This document shows, one piece after another, positions 23,389 to 35,387 of a stretch of DNA of 64,000 nucleotides (position 1 is the first letter of the stretch; every line of letters starts with the position of its first letter). This DNA is from Amborella trichopoda (lineage: Eukaryota; Streptophyta; Magnoliopsida; Amborellales; Amborellaceae). The stretch lies in the NCBI RefSeq assembly GCF_000471905.2, contig NW_006498246.1, positions 538,735 through 602,734 of the forward strand, written 5' to 3'. The notes beneath the pieces were generated by a model. It saw only the letters and a list, made by a program, of their open reading frames with translations, ran no database searches and had not been told where the DNA came from. Made by a program: the position numbers and the translations under genes.

Positions 23389-24210
23389 NNNNNNNNNNNN
23401 NNNNNNNNNNNNNNNNNNNNNNNNNNNNNNNNNNNNNNNNNNNNNNNNNNNNNNNNNNNNNNNNNNNNNNNNNNNNNNNNNNNNNNNNNNNNNNNNNNNN
23501 NNNNNNNNNNNNNNNNNNNNNNNNNNNNNNNNNNNNNNNNNNNNNNNNNNNNNNNNNNNNNNNNNNNNNNNNNNNNNNNNNNNNNNNNNNNNNNNNNNNN
23601 NNNNNNNNNNNNNNNNNNNNNNNNNNNNNNNNNNNNNNNNNNNNNNNNNNNNNNNNNNNNNNNNNNNNNNNNNNNNNNNNNNNNNNNNNNNNNNNNNNNN
23701 NNNNNNNNNNNNNNNNNNNNNNNNNNNNNNNNNNNNNNNNNNNNNNNNNNNNNNNNNNNNNNNNNNNNNNNNNNNNNNNNNNNNNNNNNNNNNNNNNNNN
23801 NNNNNNNNNNNNNNNNNNNNNNNNNNNNNNNNNNNNNNNNNNNNNNNNNNNNNNNNNNNNNNNNNNNNNNNNNNNNNNNNNNNNNNNNNNNNNNNNNNNN
23901 NNNNNNNNNNNNNNNNNNNNNNNNNNNNNNNNNNNNNNNNNNNNNNNNNNNNNNNNNNNNNNNNNNNNNNNNNNNNNNNNNNNNNNNNNNNNNNNNNNNN
24001 NNNNNNNNNNNNNNNNNNNNNNNNNNNNNNNNNNNNNNNNNNNNNNNNNNNNNNNNNNNNNNNNNNNNNNNNNNNNNNNNNNNNNNNNNNNNNNNNNNNN
24101 NNNNNNNNNNNNNNNNNNNNNNNNNNNNNNNNNNNNNNNNNNNNNNNNNNNNNNNNNNNNNNNNNNNNNNNNNNNNNNNNNNNNNNNNNNNNNNNNNNNN
24201 NNNNNNNNNN
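23389..24210. other. Assembly gap, 822 unknown bases
   Basis: All N. The right flank opens with a GA microsatellite (24211-24226) and the left flank is the end of a foldback MITE, both hard to assemble. An apparent minus-strand frame spanning the gap is an artefact. Confidence 0.99.
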
Positions 24211-24437
24211 GAGAGAGAGAGAGAGATTTTGTGTCAAAAGTAAAAGAAGGAGAGTTTTGAGTGGAGTCAATTTAAAAGACTGTGGACATATATTTTTCTT
24301 TTCCAAATTTAAACTGAAGCAGGGACAATTTTGTTGCTCTCATGCAAGAATCTTTTCTTGCCCTTTTTGAAGACAATAACAAATGTTTTTTTTATTGCCA
24401 CTTGAAAAAGGAAGTGATACCTTCATTAAAGGGCTAA

Positions 24438-24806
24438 GGTTAAAATAAGGCTTAGGTCTTATGGAAAAAAGTGAAGCCTCATCTCAAAACTCATTGAAAA
24501 TTGTAGTACCGGGATAAAAAAACCTTCAAATCGATCATCTCGACCTTGACCATTATGGTTATGAAAAAACAAAAGGATTTCAAGCCCAACGAATAGTATA
24601 TAATACATCACATCTTGTAGACCATCCATTTTTCAAGTGTTCTCAAATCCACATAGAGCTATACTTTTTTTGTGCTACAAATTTTTAAGCGGTAGTGAAA
24701 ATTGATTTTAGAGCCATTATAAAGATTTTTTGTGCCTAAAGTATTTTTCGGATGAGGTTTCGAGATAAAGCTTTACTTTTTTACATAAGGCTTAGGTCTT
24801 ATAGAA
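24438..24806. repeat. MITE-like repeat, copy D, related to the ~330-bp family
   Basis: TAAGGCTTAGGTCTTATGG at the left and TAAGACCTAAGCCTTATG read inward from the right form inverted ends, continuing through AAAAAAGTGAAGCC and TCATCTC. Interior order (GATCATCTCGACCTTGACC, CCATCCATTTTTCAAGTG) resembles copies A-C at low identity. Confidence 0.6.
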
Positions 24807-25388
24807 ACTACTTCCTTAATTAAATAAACCAAAAATATATTCTACTTGCCCACGAGTGGACAGTCCATTTACTCCTCAGGTAAAACCCAACTTAGAATTA
24901 ATTTTAGGATCACAAATTTAAAAGATGTAACCTCTTCAACCTATATATTAACCCAAATAAACAACAAACTCCTAATTGTAATCTCTATGCACTTGAAAAA
25001 ATAATCTATTAAGATTTAATAGAGACCATCAATTTTTAGATTGGCGAGATCTAAATGTTAAAAAACTCAGATTTCAGTTTTTTTTAGAATAATCATTTAT
25101 TAATTCTTAAGTGGTATCTAAAATTTCAGATAAACAAAATCCTCTCAGGTCTTCTGACGGAAGAAGTAGAGGCAAAACTATGCTCCCTCCCCAGGGAGCA
25201 TAGTATACATGCTCATTGAATAAGAATGCATTTGTAATCTTTATATTTAGATATTGCAATTCCCACTTAAAACTTTCAAAATCTCACCCAAAAAATTACC
25301 AAAATCATCATGAAGTTTCCAGTGACAGTGGCAAAAAGGTACATTTACTTAAATAAAATGCAACATAAAGTCATAAATAAAAGAAACC

Positions 25389-26280
25389 GTTTATATAAGG
25401 TTGACACCTTAAAGTGTAGAATTAAGATACCTCAAAAGTCCCTCGAAAAAAGTTATTTTTATGTTGGACAACATATAATTGATCATCTTGATATCGAGAC
25501 GTATGGATATAGAGAAAATAAAGAGTGTGTCCAAAATAGTACATTTTGAATCCCAAAATTAGTATATTTTGTAATATATTATATAGACTGTCTATTTTCA
25601 AGCTTTTCATGTGTTTCTGGATCTGCTTGATTTGAACCTTTTTTCTTTTGGGAAAGCTGTCTATGTCTTCCCTACAACATAGAAGTTCTATCCTCCCCCT
25701 ACCATCGAGCCGTCCATTTTTTATCAAGAGAGCCACTCACAGTTTGATTTTAGACCTGACGTCTCAAAGTATTTTATTTTTAGTTCTTTAATAAAAAATT
25801 GCTGAATATGAAATTTGGTACGTGTCATATTTTCATCGAGGCGCACCTATAAAAAATATTAACAATAATTTTTTGATAAAAATAATGACCAAAATACCCC
25901 TTTAAACTTTAAGGGATATTTTGGTCATTTTATTTTATTGAATTTTTTTTTTTTTTTTCGTTATTACAAGCTTAATAGAGGAATAGGCATCCAAAATTTA
26001 GTATCAAAATAGTTTATAAAAAAAATTAAAAATAAAATAGTGTAGAGACGTGACATTGTGATTGGGGCAATCTTAGTTCTCCATTAAAAAATGGACGGTT
26101 TGCTAAGGGGATGGACATGACTTCTATGTTGTAGGGGAACATAAAAAGCTTTTCCTTTTTTTTTATTAGAGTTCAAAATTTTATAACTAGAGATAAAAAT
26201 AGATTACAGTGCCATTCTAAGAATTTTTGATACCTGAATTGCATATTATGGTAATGTTTGGAGGTATATCTTATTTTGAT
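25389..26280 (+). repeat. Dispersed ~330-bp MITE-like repeat, copy C, split by an insertion
   Basis: Starts GTTTATATAAGGTTGACACC; its left part ends in GATTTGAACCTTTTTTC at 25649. It resumes at 26156 with TTAGAGTTCAAAATTTTATA, the next block of the family. The gap between the parts is a separate MITE. Confidence 0.68.
25650..26155. mobile_element. MITE, 506 bp, with ~80-bp terminal inverted repeats
   Basis: Left arm GGGAAAGCTG, CCCTACAACATAGAAGT and CCGTCCATTTTTTA appear in the same order reading inward from the right (GGAAAAGCTT, CCCCTACAACATAGAAGT, CCGTCCATTTTTTAA). The flanks are T-rich, so the duplication cannot be resolved. A palindrome ACCAAAATACCCC / GGGATATTTTGGT sits inside, like that of the MITE at 23.1 kb. 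Confidence 0.75.
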
Positions 26281-26830
26281 TGTTCAAGGTTGCAGCCTTA
26301 TGCAAAACCACACCCTAATTAAGGGCATACTTGTCATGAAAGAATTTATTCATGTAGTTATGCATGGGAATATTTTCACACCAATTGGTCCCAATGCATC
26401 TTTTCAGATAATTAGTTTGAAAATATTCCCTTACCCATTCGTATAAGAGAAATTTTCAATGAAAAAATATTTGCGGAAAAGGATTTTTATGCCAGCCTAA
26501 TGTGCCCTAAAAAAAAAAAAGGAGAATTGTTTCATGTTATAAGGTCATGCATTTCTACATTTACGGTCCCCTAGGTAAAAAGTATCCATCTTAAATATGG
26601 ATGCAAATTGGTGGTCCATCTAAAAAGAATTGAAACCTATGGTCCAAATATTTTTTTAATATAATTATTATTTTTAAGTTTTAGAATTCATTTATTTTTT
26701 CATGATCTCCATGTAAAAAGAGGCCCACAAATTTATCACAAAAATAGATTTTAAAAGGCGACTCATTTCTACATGGACAGATAGAAACCGTCTAAAAAAC
26801 AACGTACTGGTTTGATGTAAACTCGAAAGT
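26281..26830. other. Upstream region of the KH gene, no promoter element assigned
   Basis: AT-rich, no recognisable repeat or gene. The promoter of the downstream gene probably lies in its right half, but I see no convincing TATA box. Confidence 0.4.
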
Positions 26831-26837
26831 AAGTAGG

Positions 26838-26943
26838 AGAGAGAACAAAAAAAAGAAGAGAGAGAAAAGAGGCGAGGAGAGAGAACAAAGAAGCGGGAGG
26901 AGAGAGAGAAAAGAGGAGAGAAAGAGTATAGAGAGAGAGTGGG
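26838..26943 (+). promoter_or_regulatory. GA-rich tract, likely core promoter or 5' UTR of the KH gene
   Basis: An almost pure purine stretch (GAGAGAGAACAAAG-type) ending about 110 bp before the start codon. Such tracts are common in plant 5' UTRs and proximal promoters. Role inferred from position only. Confidence 0.35.
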
Positions 26944-27053
26944 ATTCTGGTACGATAGATCCCGTTTTTTGGGGTTGTTTCTTTTGTCCAAGTTGTAGTA
27001 AATCCGGCAAGCAGGGCCTGTTTCAGTTCGGGTTTCTCTCTCTAAAGCGTGTG

Positions 27054-27171
27054 ATGGTGGTGGAATTTTCGACAATGGATCATCACCCTGAGTCCCCTGA
27101 TTCTCCATCATATGTCTCCTCACCCGATGTCTCTCACAAGAGATCCACTAACCCCAACCCAACTAGCCCTG
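27054..27171 (+). CDS. BTR1: BTR1-like exon 1
   Basis: Encodes [18 protein letters not shown] and a Ser/Pro-rich stretch to NPNPTSP. The donor reads CCTG|GTAAAA, phase 1. A GTG precedes the ATG and should not be used as the start. Confidence 0.8.
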
Positions 27172-30100
27172 GTAAAAAAAAAGGCCATCTCTTTTCTCTG
27201 CGAATTTTTTTCTGGTCAAAGTTCAGTATTTGGGTCTTATTCTTTGCCATTTGCTTTGTCAATTGATCTTCTACCTTGGGTTTTATGCATTGTGAAATTT
27301 GGTGCTTTTTATTATGGGTCAATGGATTTTACTGGTTTGATTGTTATAAATTACAGAACAGATCTATGCCTATCTGTTTTCTGTATTCTTCAGATGTTGC
27401 GTTTCTTGTTATTTTGAGAAACTTATTCCTTATTGGATGGATAATGGATAATGCATTGTAGTTCGAATGTGCCTTTGGCTAGAGGAGAGCAATGCTGGTT
27501 TGTTTGGGTTGACATTTTGTATGTGCAAGGCCATTTATTTTCTTGTACAAATTTATTTGATTGTTTGCAATTGTATTTTTAGATTGGGAGTGATAACAGT
27601 GTTGGGTTTCTGATATTCTTGAAAGTAGATTTGTTAATTTTGATTGACTGCGAAGAACTTGCTTTATTGGTGACATGGGTCAGTAGATAGATATATATGT
27701 GCATATTGGATATACCGGCTTTGGGCTATTTATTGATGCATTTGTTGCAGAGAATGTGGTTAGAGTGCTGCATAAGGCTCATGTTTACTGTATTGTTGGG
27801 TCTGGTTTTTGGTGAAAGCATGGGGGATTGGGATCAATTTAGTAGTCATTGGGTTGTTGGGACTATGGTGCTGAGCGTATGTGCATCTGTTTTTGTGCGT
27901 TGCTATCTCTTTGATTATTGGATTCAATTCCATGTACTGTAGGATTGTTACACTTTTTAGCTAGAGAAGGGAATTCCTTTTGTTTTTTCTTTGACATAGA
28001 TATGTGCCCTCTGTTACCAATGAAAGATGGTAAGTTATTCTCTGTGTTACTTTCATGCAAATTGCACTATTTCTCCTTGACAGTAATTGAGTCATAGGAG
28101 ATAGAAAGAAACAAAGAAAAGAGTGCCAGTTTTCTCCCTGAAACTAGGCTTAGAACACATAAGAATGGAATTGAGAGCAGTCCTCTTGAAAATGGGATGT
28201 CTCCCTAGAAGGAGAATTTGGATGATTGACTTTTTAGTGAGAGGGGAACAATAGCATTGGGGGTTTTTCCCTAACTTCTGGGGTTCCTGATGTTTGTAAA
28301 AGACAATAAGAAAGAGAGTTTCTTTGGAGATAAAGGAACAATGATGTTGTATAGTGTTTTCCCTAACTTCTGGGCTTCCTGATGTTTGTAAAAGACATTA
28401 AGAAATAGTGTTTCTTTGGAAGGAACAATGATGTTGTAAAGTGTTTTCTCATTAATCAATATCTTCCAATGGTGTATAAGAATACATTAAGAAGAGAATG
28501 CTTCTAGATTAATAACTGCTAGTGGCCTAAAAGGCATAAAATAAAAAAATAACCAGGCCGGTAGATGACATATACTCCTCAACTGTAGTTACTTCTTGGA
28601 ATGGATATTTCTTTTACTCATTCTTGTCGATTTTAAAAGTCGAACGATTGGTACTTGGTTCCCGTATACTTGTTCAATTTTAGTTCTATCCTTATGTCAA
28701 TGTTCGCACTGCATTGACTATAATATACAACATGCTTTTGCAAATAAATTTGAGGAGGGTTATATCTGCAATGGATAATATTCTTAGACAGATGGTAATC
28801 TGTATTTTACTTCCAAGTTCTCCATCCTTTTTTCATTTTCATTTTTCCTTTTTAGAAATTGGGATCATTCAAATGGTCGGTCATTTCAAGTCCATGCAGT
28901 TGGTGTTGCTTATGTCTATATGAAATAATTTTATTTTTCCTTTTCTTATCAGTGCTGACAAAATATCCCCATATCATATTTTAGTCTTATATTCCTTTTG
29001 AATCTCATGTTATATCTTTCCCAATATGCACACACATGTATACCTTGTTTATGTGCTAAGTGAATTTTTTTGTCATTGGTCATGGCCACTTGTTAGACAA
29101 TAAGGAGAAGCCAGCATCTGTTAGGTTCCTCGTATCAAATGCAGCTGCTGGATCTGTCATTGGAAAGGGTGGTTCAACAATAACAGAGTTCCAGTCACAA
29201 TCAGGAGCTCGCATTCAATTGTCTCGTAATCATGAATATTTTCCAGGAACAACTGATAGGATAATTATGATATCTGGAACTGTTGACGAGATACTTACAG
29301 CCATGGACTTTATCCTTTCAAAGTTGCAGAGTGAGGTATGTATTATGTTTTGTTGTCTATCAATCTTAATATCTTTTTTGTATGGACCTTCTTCATTCTT
29401 ATGTAAGTTGGTTTCTCTTATCGGATAGTTACACAATGAAGATGGTGATGATGTGGACCCTAGACTAAAGCTGAGACTCATTGTCCCAAATAGCGGTTGT
29501 GGTGGCATCATTGGCAAGGCTGGATCCACAATTAAGTATGATTTGCTTCACGTTTTTCATAGCTGGCCTAAGTCTTGTTTTGTCTCTGCAATATCTGAAG
29601 AAAACGACTTGAATTTACGATCATTGTTTTCCTATCTTCATTTTGCTTTTACATGACATTATTTTTTATTTTCATTTTGTTTTTTATTTTAATTATTTTC
29701 CTGTTTTGATGTTTCTTTTTATCCATGTGAATTATAATGAGATTAAAGTTATTTGTAATTATAGTGGCTGTGAATGTGCTCTAAATGAGATTCAATAGGT
29801 GGAGTTTGAATGTTTCATACATTTTATGCTATAATCAGTTATATCTCTATCCATGTGTATAATTCATATCATCATTATCATCCTAGCCTTAGCCCAACTA
29901 TTTGAAGTTGGCTACACAAATCCGGTTCCGTTGTTTTGCTCTATCAAGAGATGTGTAGGATTTATATGAATGTGATTACTCACTTGGCAGGTTGATACTT
30001 ATTTGGTGAGTGCGCCACTTATTGGGATGGTTGAATATTACATCGTGGATACAAGCGATATTCCTTAACATTTTGATTGACATTTTGGGATGCAAATTAT

Positions 30101-33100
30101 CACAATTAAAAGGCTGACATTTTTTGTTACATCTTGGTTAAATTTCGGCTTCTGTAGCGAGAAAGGAATCAATTCAGTCAAATAACTGTGAAGTCTGCTT
30201 GTTTTGGAAGAATTTAGCCTTAAGCATACCTAGACCAGAAATAGTCTGCTTGTTTTGGAAGAACTTAGTCTGAAGCATACCTAGACCAGAAATGGTGTTT
30301 CCACTCCAATTTTACTTTAAGCAACGAAAGAAAAGGAAATTATGAGACTGCAAGAATCTTTTCCTTTCCTGATTAGTGAAATTCCAGAATGGTAGTGCCT
30401 CCCTTTGTACAGAGTTCTTGCCACTAAGGGCATGGCTTGATCAGCATTTACTATAGTTAACAAATTTGGCCAAATGTTGCAAATAAAGTTGCAATGTCTA
30501 TTGATTCCACTCTTTGTCTACAAAGCACATACAAATGTTTATGGACTTATCAGTCTGGCCCATTAGATCATTAAACAATGTTAACATTTTCTATGAAAAG
30601 TGGAAATCTTGGTAACCCCATCCTTGGTTACTGTGAAACAAATTTTAAACCTATCAAAACCTGCAACTTGCTCCACTTTATAACCATGGGAATCTGCAAG
30701 CTTTTTGATGCAGGGCCGAGATGCAAGATCCTCTCAGTGAAAAGGACAAGATCCGTCATGTTTTGAGATATTTTGGGGATGATTATAAAGTCTTTGTTTC
30801 CTTTGTGATGATGAAGACTTCATTTCCCTCGTTTCGTGAATTGCAGCCGTTATTGTTGCAACATGAAGCGTTATTCGCCCTCTTGCCCTCACTGGAAAAG
30901 TTTTCTTCGACCGATTCTCATCATTTTTGTTTGTTAAAGAGTAATTGAGATATTAATACGGGCTAGAATTCAAATTGTAGTGGAAGAGGTAGAGGATACA
31001 GAGGTAGAGGACTTGGAGGTTGAGGTGGAAGAACTAATTTTCATCCTAATCAGGTGGTTTGCTACCTACTCCTTCAGCAATATCATTTGTCTTTTTAGTT
31101 GGTGGTGTTGTTTGCTAGATATGTGGAAGCAAGAATCTTATAGCCATTAAGTGCTATTGTTATTAAACCCAGCCAGTTGAAAGTAAAGTTGCCGCCCTAA
31201 ATCCTTCCAGCTAGTGGAAAGTAAAGTTTATGCCCTTAATCATTTTCTAGAGGAGTTAGCTATCTTATCACCTATAAAGACATGTCGGGTTATGGATAGT
31301 GGTGTTGTAAATCATGTTTAGGGTGTGTGGTTTGTTCTTATCCCTAATTCCTTACTTTCATAATGGCTTTATTGTGATTGGTGATGGAACCTCTCTGAAT
31401 ATTCAGGAAGTGTCATAGTTCACTCCTCATATGGTCATATCTACGTATCTAATGTTGTCTTTGTTCCTAAGATGTGCCAAAATTTTATTTCAATTTCTCA
31501 GTTAGCCCAAGAAAATTCTATTTTCATGTGTAGTTACCCCTGATTTTTTCTTTTTTAAGGAACAACAATTGGGATAACATGTGCTAAAGTGTCTCGTCGG
31601 GGAGCTTTATATTATAAATGACCCTCTCAAGGAGAAATTCTCATTGTTTTTTTCTTCACTTCGTATAAATTAAGATGCCAATGTTTAGCATCATCGTTTA
31701 GGTCATTGCAGTTCTGAGTCTATGAATAAATTATGCAAAGAGAGCTTGATTCCCTCTAATCTTGAGATTCAATCTTCCTTTGTGTGTCATGGATGTTAGT
31801 TGGGTAAACATGTGAAATTTCCCTTTATGATTTATAATAAAAGCGCTTCTACTCCCTTTCAATTAATTCATTTTGTTGTTTGGGGTCCTACGTAATTTTC
31901 TTTATTTGGTTCTTTAATATTATGTCATTTTCAGATGATTTCTCTCATTCAACTTGAATATTCCTTCTTAATAAGAAATCCACTGTCTCTCATGTTTTTA
32001 TGAAATTCAAAATCCTTGTTGAAAAACACTTCCGAAAGCCTATATATTCTACTTTCGTAATGCTCGAGGGGGAGAGTTTCCATCCCATAAATTTAGAACC
32101 TATCTGGAGGATAATGGGGTAAAACAACAAATATCATGTGCAGACACACTTGAGCAAAATGGAGTAGCAGAGAGAAAACATAGGCATATCAATGAAATTG
32201 CATTGTTCATGATGTTTATGAGTGGAGTTCTTAAGTATTTATGGACAGAAGCATTTCGTTCAACAGTTTATCTCATCAATATGTTGCTTACAAATGTTCG
32301 ACATAGAAAGTCACCTTGCTAAGTTCTGCTTTGTAAGGACCCTGATCCACATTACGCTCTTTTGAGTGTTATGCCTATGTCTATATTGACTAGTGCCAGA
32401 GAAATAAGTTGTCCCCAAAGGCAGACATTTGCGTTTTTACAGTGTATACTGATGAATACAAGGGGTACAGGTGTTGCAGTCGTAGATTGAAAAGAGTGCT
32501 TATATCGAGCCATGTAACCTCTGATGAAAGTAGGATTTATATGCCTCCTTGTTTTATGGATGTAGATGATTCAGGTAAACTTGGAGGTGCCATTGCAGCA
32601 AGAAATCTTGGTCGACCCATGAATGAAGTTGTAGATGAGACACCATTTTTGGTGTATAAAGGTGTAGGTAGCGGTGATGAGCAACACAATCATGAGCGGG
32701 AGATGATTGAGGAAACTCCTCTAATATCTGGGAAAGAGTTCGCGGAGTATGTGGACCAGGGTTTAAATGAAGGTTCTCATAAAATTGAAGTCCCTCATAG
32801 ATCGGCCAAAGATATTTGTACAGTAAATAAGAAGGTGTGAAGGGCAGCAAGGTGATTGTCCAAATGAGGACTCTCATGGTCCAGATGAAGACTATCCCAA
32901 ACATCAGCTAAGGATATTATAGTATATCTAAGAAGAAGGCGTGAAGGGCAGCAAGAAGATAGGCCAATTGAAATTCAAGAGAACACTTAAAACCCACGGA
33001 GGTCTACCGGAACTAAGCACAAAATTGATCAATGAGTAAGTTATAACAACTTCACTCATAGTTTTCAAATTTTTTTATGTGCACTTTTCAAAATAGGGAG

Positions 33101-35328
33101 TCTAGAACTTATCTTGAGGCAAGTGAAGATAGGCATTGGATCGGGGCTATGGCAGAAGAAATTAAGGGTACGTACATCAATAAGATTTGGGAGATACTTC
33201 CTACACCTGCAGATAAAGATGTAGTGGGCTACAAGTGGGTTTATAATGCGAAGTACTAGTCAGATGGCAGTGTGGAAAAGTTTAAAGCAATGATGGTTGC
33301 AAAATAGTTTGATCAACATCATGGACTTGATTACGATGAAACATTTAGTCTTGTGGTTAAAATAGTGACAATTGGAGTGGTTATATCCATTGCTTTAGCC
33401 TATGATTGGTCTCTTTTCAGTTGGATGTTAAGAATGCCTTTGTGCATGGAAAGTTGGTTGAAGAGGTCTACATGGAACAACACAAACTCCAAGAATGTGG
33501 TCTCAGTGTTTTCATAATTCGTTAAAAGGAAGGGATTTTGTTAGGGTAGTATCAGATCATTCATTATTAATTTGTCACAACAAGGAAACTGTTATTGTCA
33601 TTATGCTTTATGTTGATAACATTATAATTACTGGGAGTTCTATACTCCTGATTGATGGTGTCAAGAAATTTTGTATGATAGATTTATGATAAAGACTTAG
33701 GTAAGTTGAGATACTTCCTGGGAATTGAAGAAGATGGAAATGAGAATCAAATTTGGTTGTTTCAACAGAAGTACGCTCTAGACCTTCTTGAAAAAGCAAA
33801 TACGACTGATTGTAGGCCATATCGTACACCAACTGCTCCAAACAAAAGGTTAAGGATATTTGAAGGACAACCTTTAGATAATCCAGAGAGACAAAAGTTA
33901 GCAGGGGCATTATAGTGTCCCACTCTCACCAGGTCTGATATATCATACATTGTTAACCATGTGTGTCAATTTACGCGTGCTCCCATTGGCTTTGTCATGG
34001 AAATGTTGAAGATAATAGTCAAATATGTTAAAAGGAACAGTGGATCATGGGCTGCTCTATGAAAGAAACAACATGAATAAATTGAATATTGCTTCTATAG
34101 TTTGGTACTCTGATTCAGAGCGATCTGGAGATTCAGATTTTAGAATACTAGTCTCAGGTTATGGTGTCTTTCTTGGTAGGAATCTAGTTTCATGGAGAAG
34201 CAAGAAACAAAAAATTGTTGCGAGGTCTAGTACTGCGGCCGAGTATCGAACACTTGGAGGTATAATTTCTGAGATTTCATGTAACAAAGTATTGTTTCTT
34301 TTTTTGGAACGGAAATATTCAAGTCAACAGTTTACTGTGACAACAAGAGTGCTCTGACAATTTCAGCAAATCCAGTATTTCATGATAACTAAACACATTA
34401 CGATAGATTGCCATTTTGTTCATGAGAAAATTGAACCCGAGGAAATAGATGCTTGCTTTATTGGGACCGAAAATCAAGTAGCTGATATCTATCACAAAAG
34501 GGCTTGCAAAATATAGACATGAGTTCATAAAGAAGAAGTTGTACATGTTCAAGCATTATGTACAACTTGAGGGAGTGTTAGAATGCAATGAAGGGCAGTT
34601 ATATGATTTGTGTGTATTTTTGTGGTTTATATTGTAAATTAGTTTGCTGTAATGTATAAGGACAATTTGTCCTTACTCAAGATATGACATTATACATTAT
34701 ATTACAAGAATTAGGGCTGTTCCATGGTGTTTGTTTTCATGGTAGAATAGTGTGTGCATCTTTTCTCTCTTTTTCTGTATTTTTCAATCCCCTTGATAAG
34801 GGGAAATTATTAGGGCATGTTTGATAACCCAGATAGCCCATTCATGAAAATGTGGAAGGTTGGGTTACGCTGAATTGGAATTAGACCCCCAAATTTGAGG
34901 ATGGGGAATTCATAGTTTTTTTTTTTTGGGGTGGGAGGTGGGTTCCGGGGTGGAATTCCCCCATCCTTGAAATTTGAGCTGTGGTGGAACCCCAAAATTT
35001 TGCCCAACCCTGGAAATGTAGGTCTGGCTACACTAAATTAGGAAATGGACTTCCGCGGTCCCTCTAAATTGGGGATGGGGAATTCATGTGGTTTTATTTT
35101 TTTTGGATGGGGAGGGGAGTTTGAGGTTTTATGGAACCCTAAAATTTTTCCTTTTCATTGTAAGTGATGCCTCTTCTGTCTCTCTCTCTCGCTCTCTCTC
35201 TCNNNNNNNNNNNNNNNNNNNNAGTGGTAGTACTATGTTGTTTAGTTTTTGTTAGTGGGTAGGGTAGGTTGTAGTTTAGTTAGTAACCGTTAAACTTTTA
35301 CTTTTCTTATTGTAGTGTATGCTCTCTC

Positions 35329-35387
<59 letters not shown>

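Noticed and set aside
23362..24306. 314-residue minus-strand open frame
   Set aside because: It is open only because it spans 822 unknown bases; the few real residues show no family.
26692..27123. 143-residue minus-strand frame at the KH gene 5' end
   Set aside because: Driven by the GA-rich tract and antisense to exon 1; no domain.
32409..32840. 143-residue plus-strand frame as a separate gene
   Set aside because: It lies between integrase and reverse transcriptase of the copia element and fits the variable pol region.
34800..34830. GGGCATGTTTGATAACCC as the end of a Harbinger-like MITE
   Set aside because: No inverted partner with a matching three-base duplication was found downstream.
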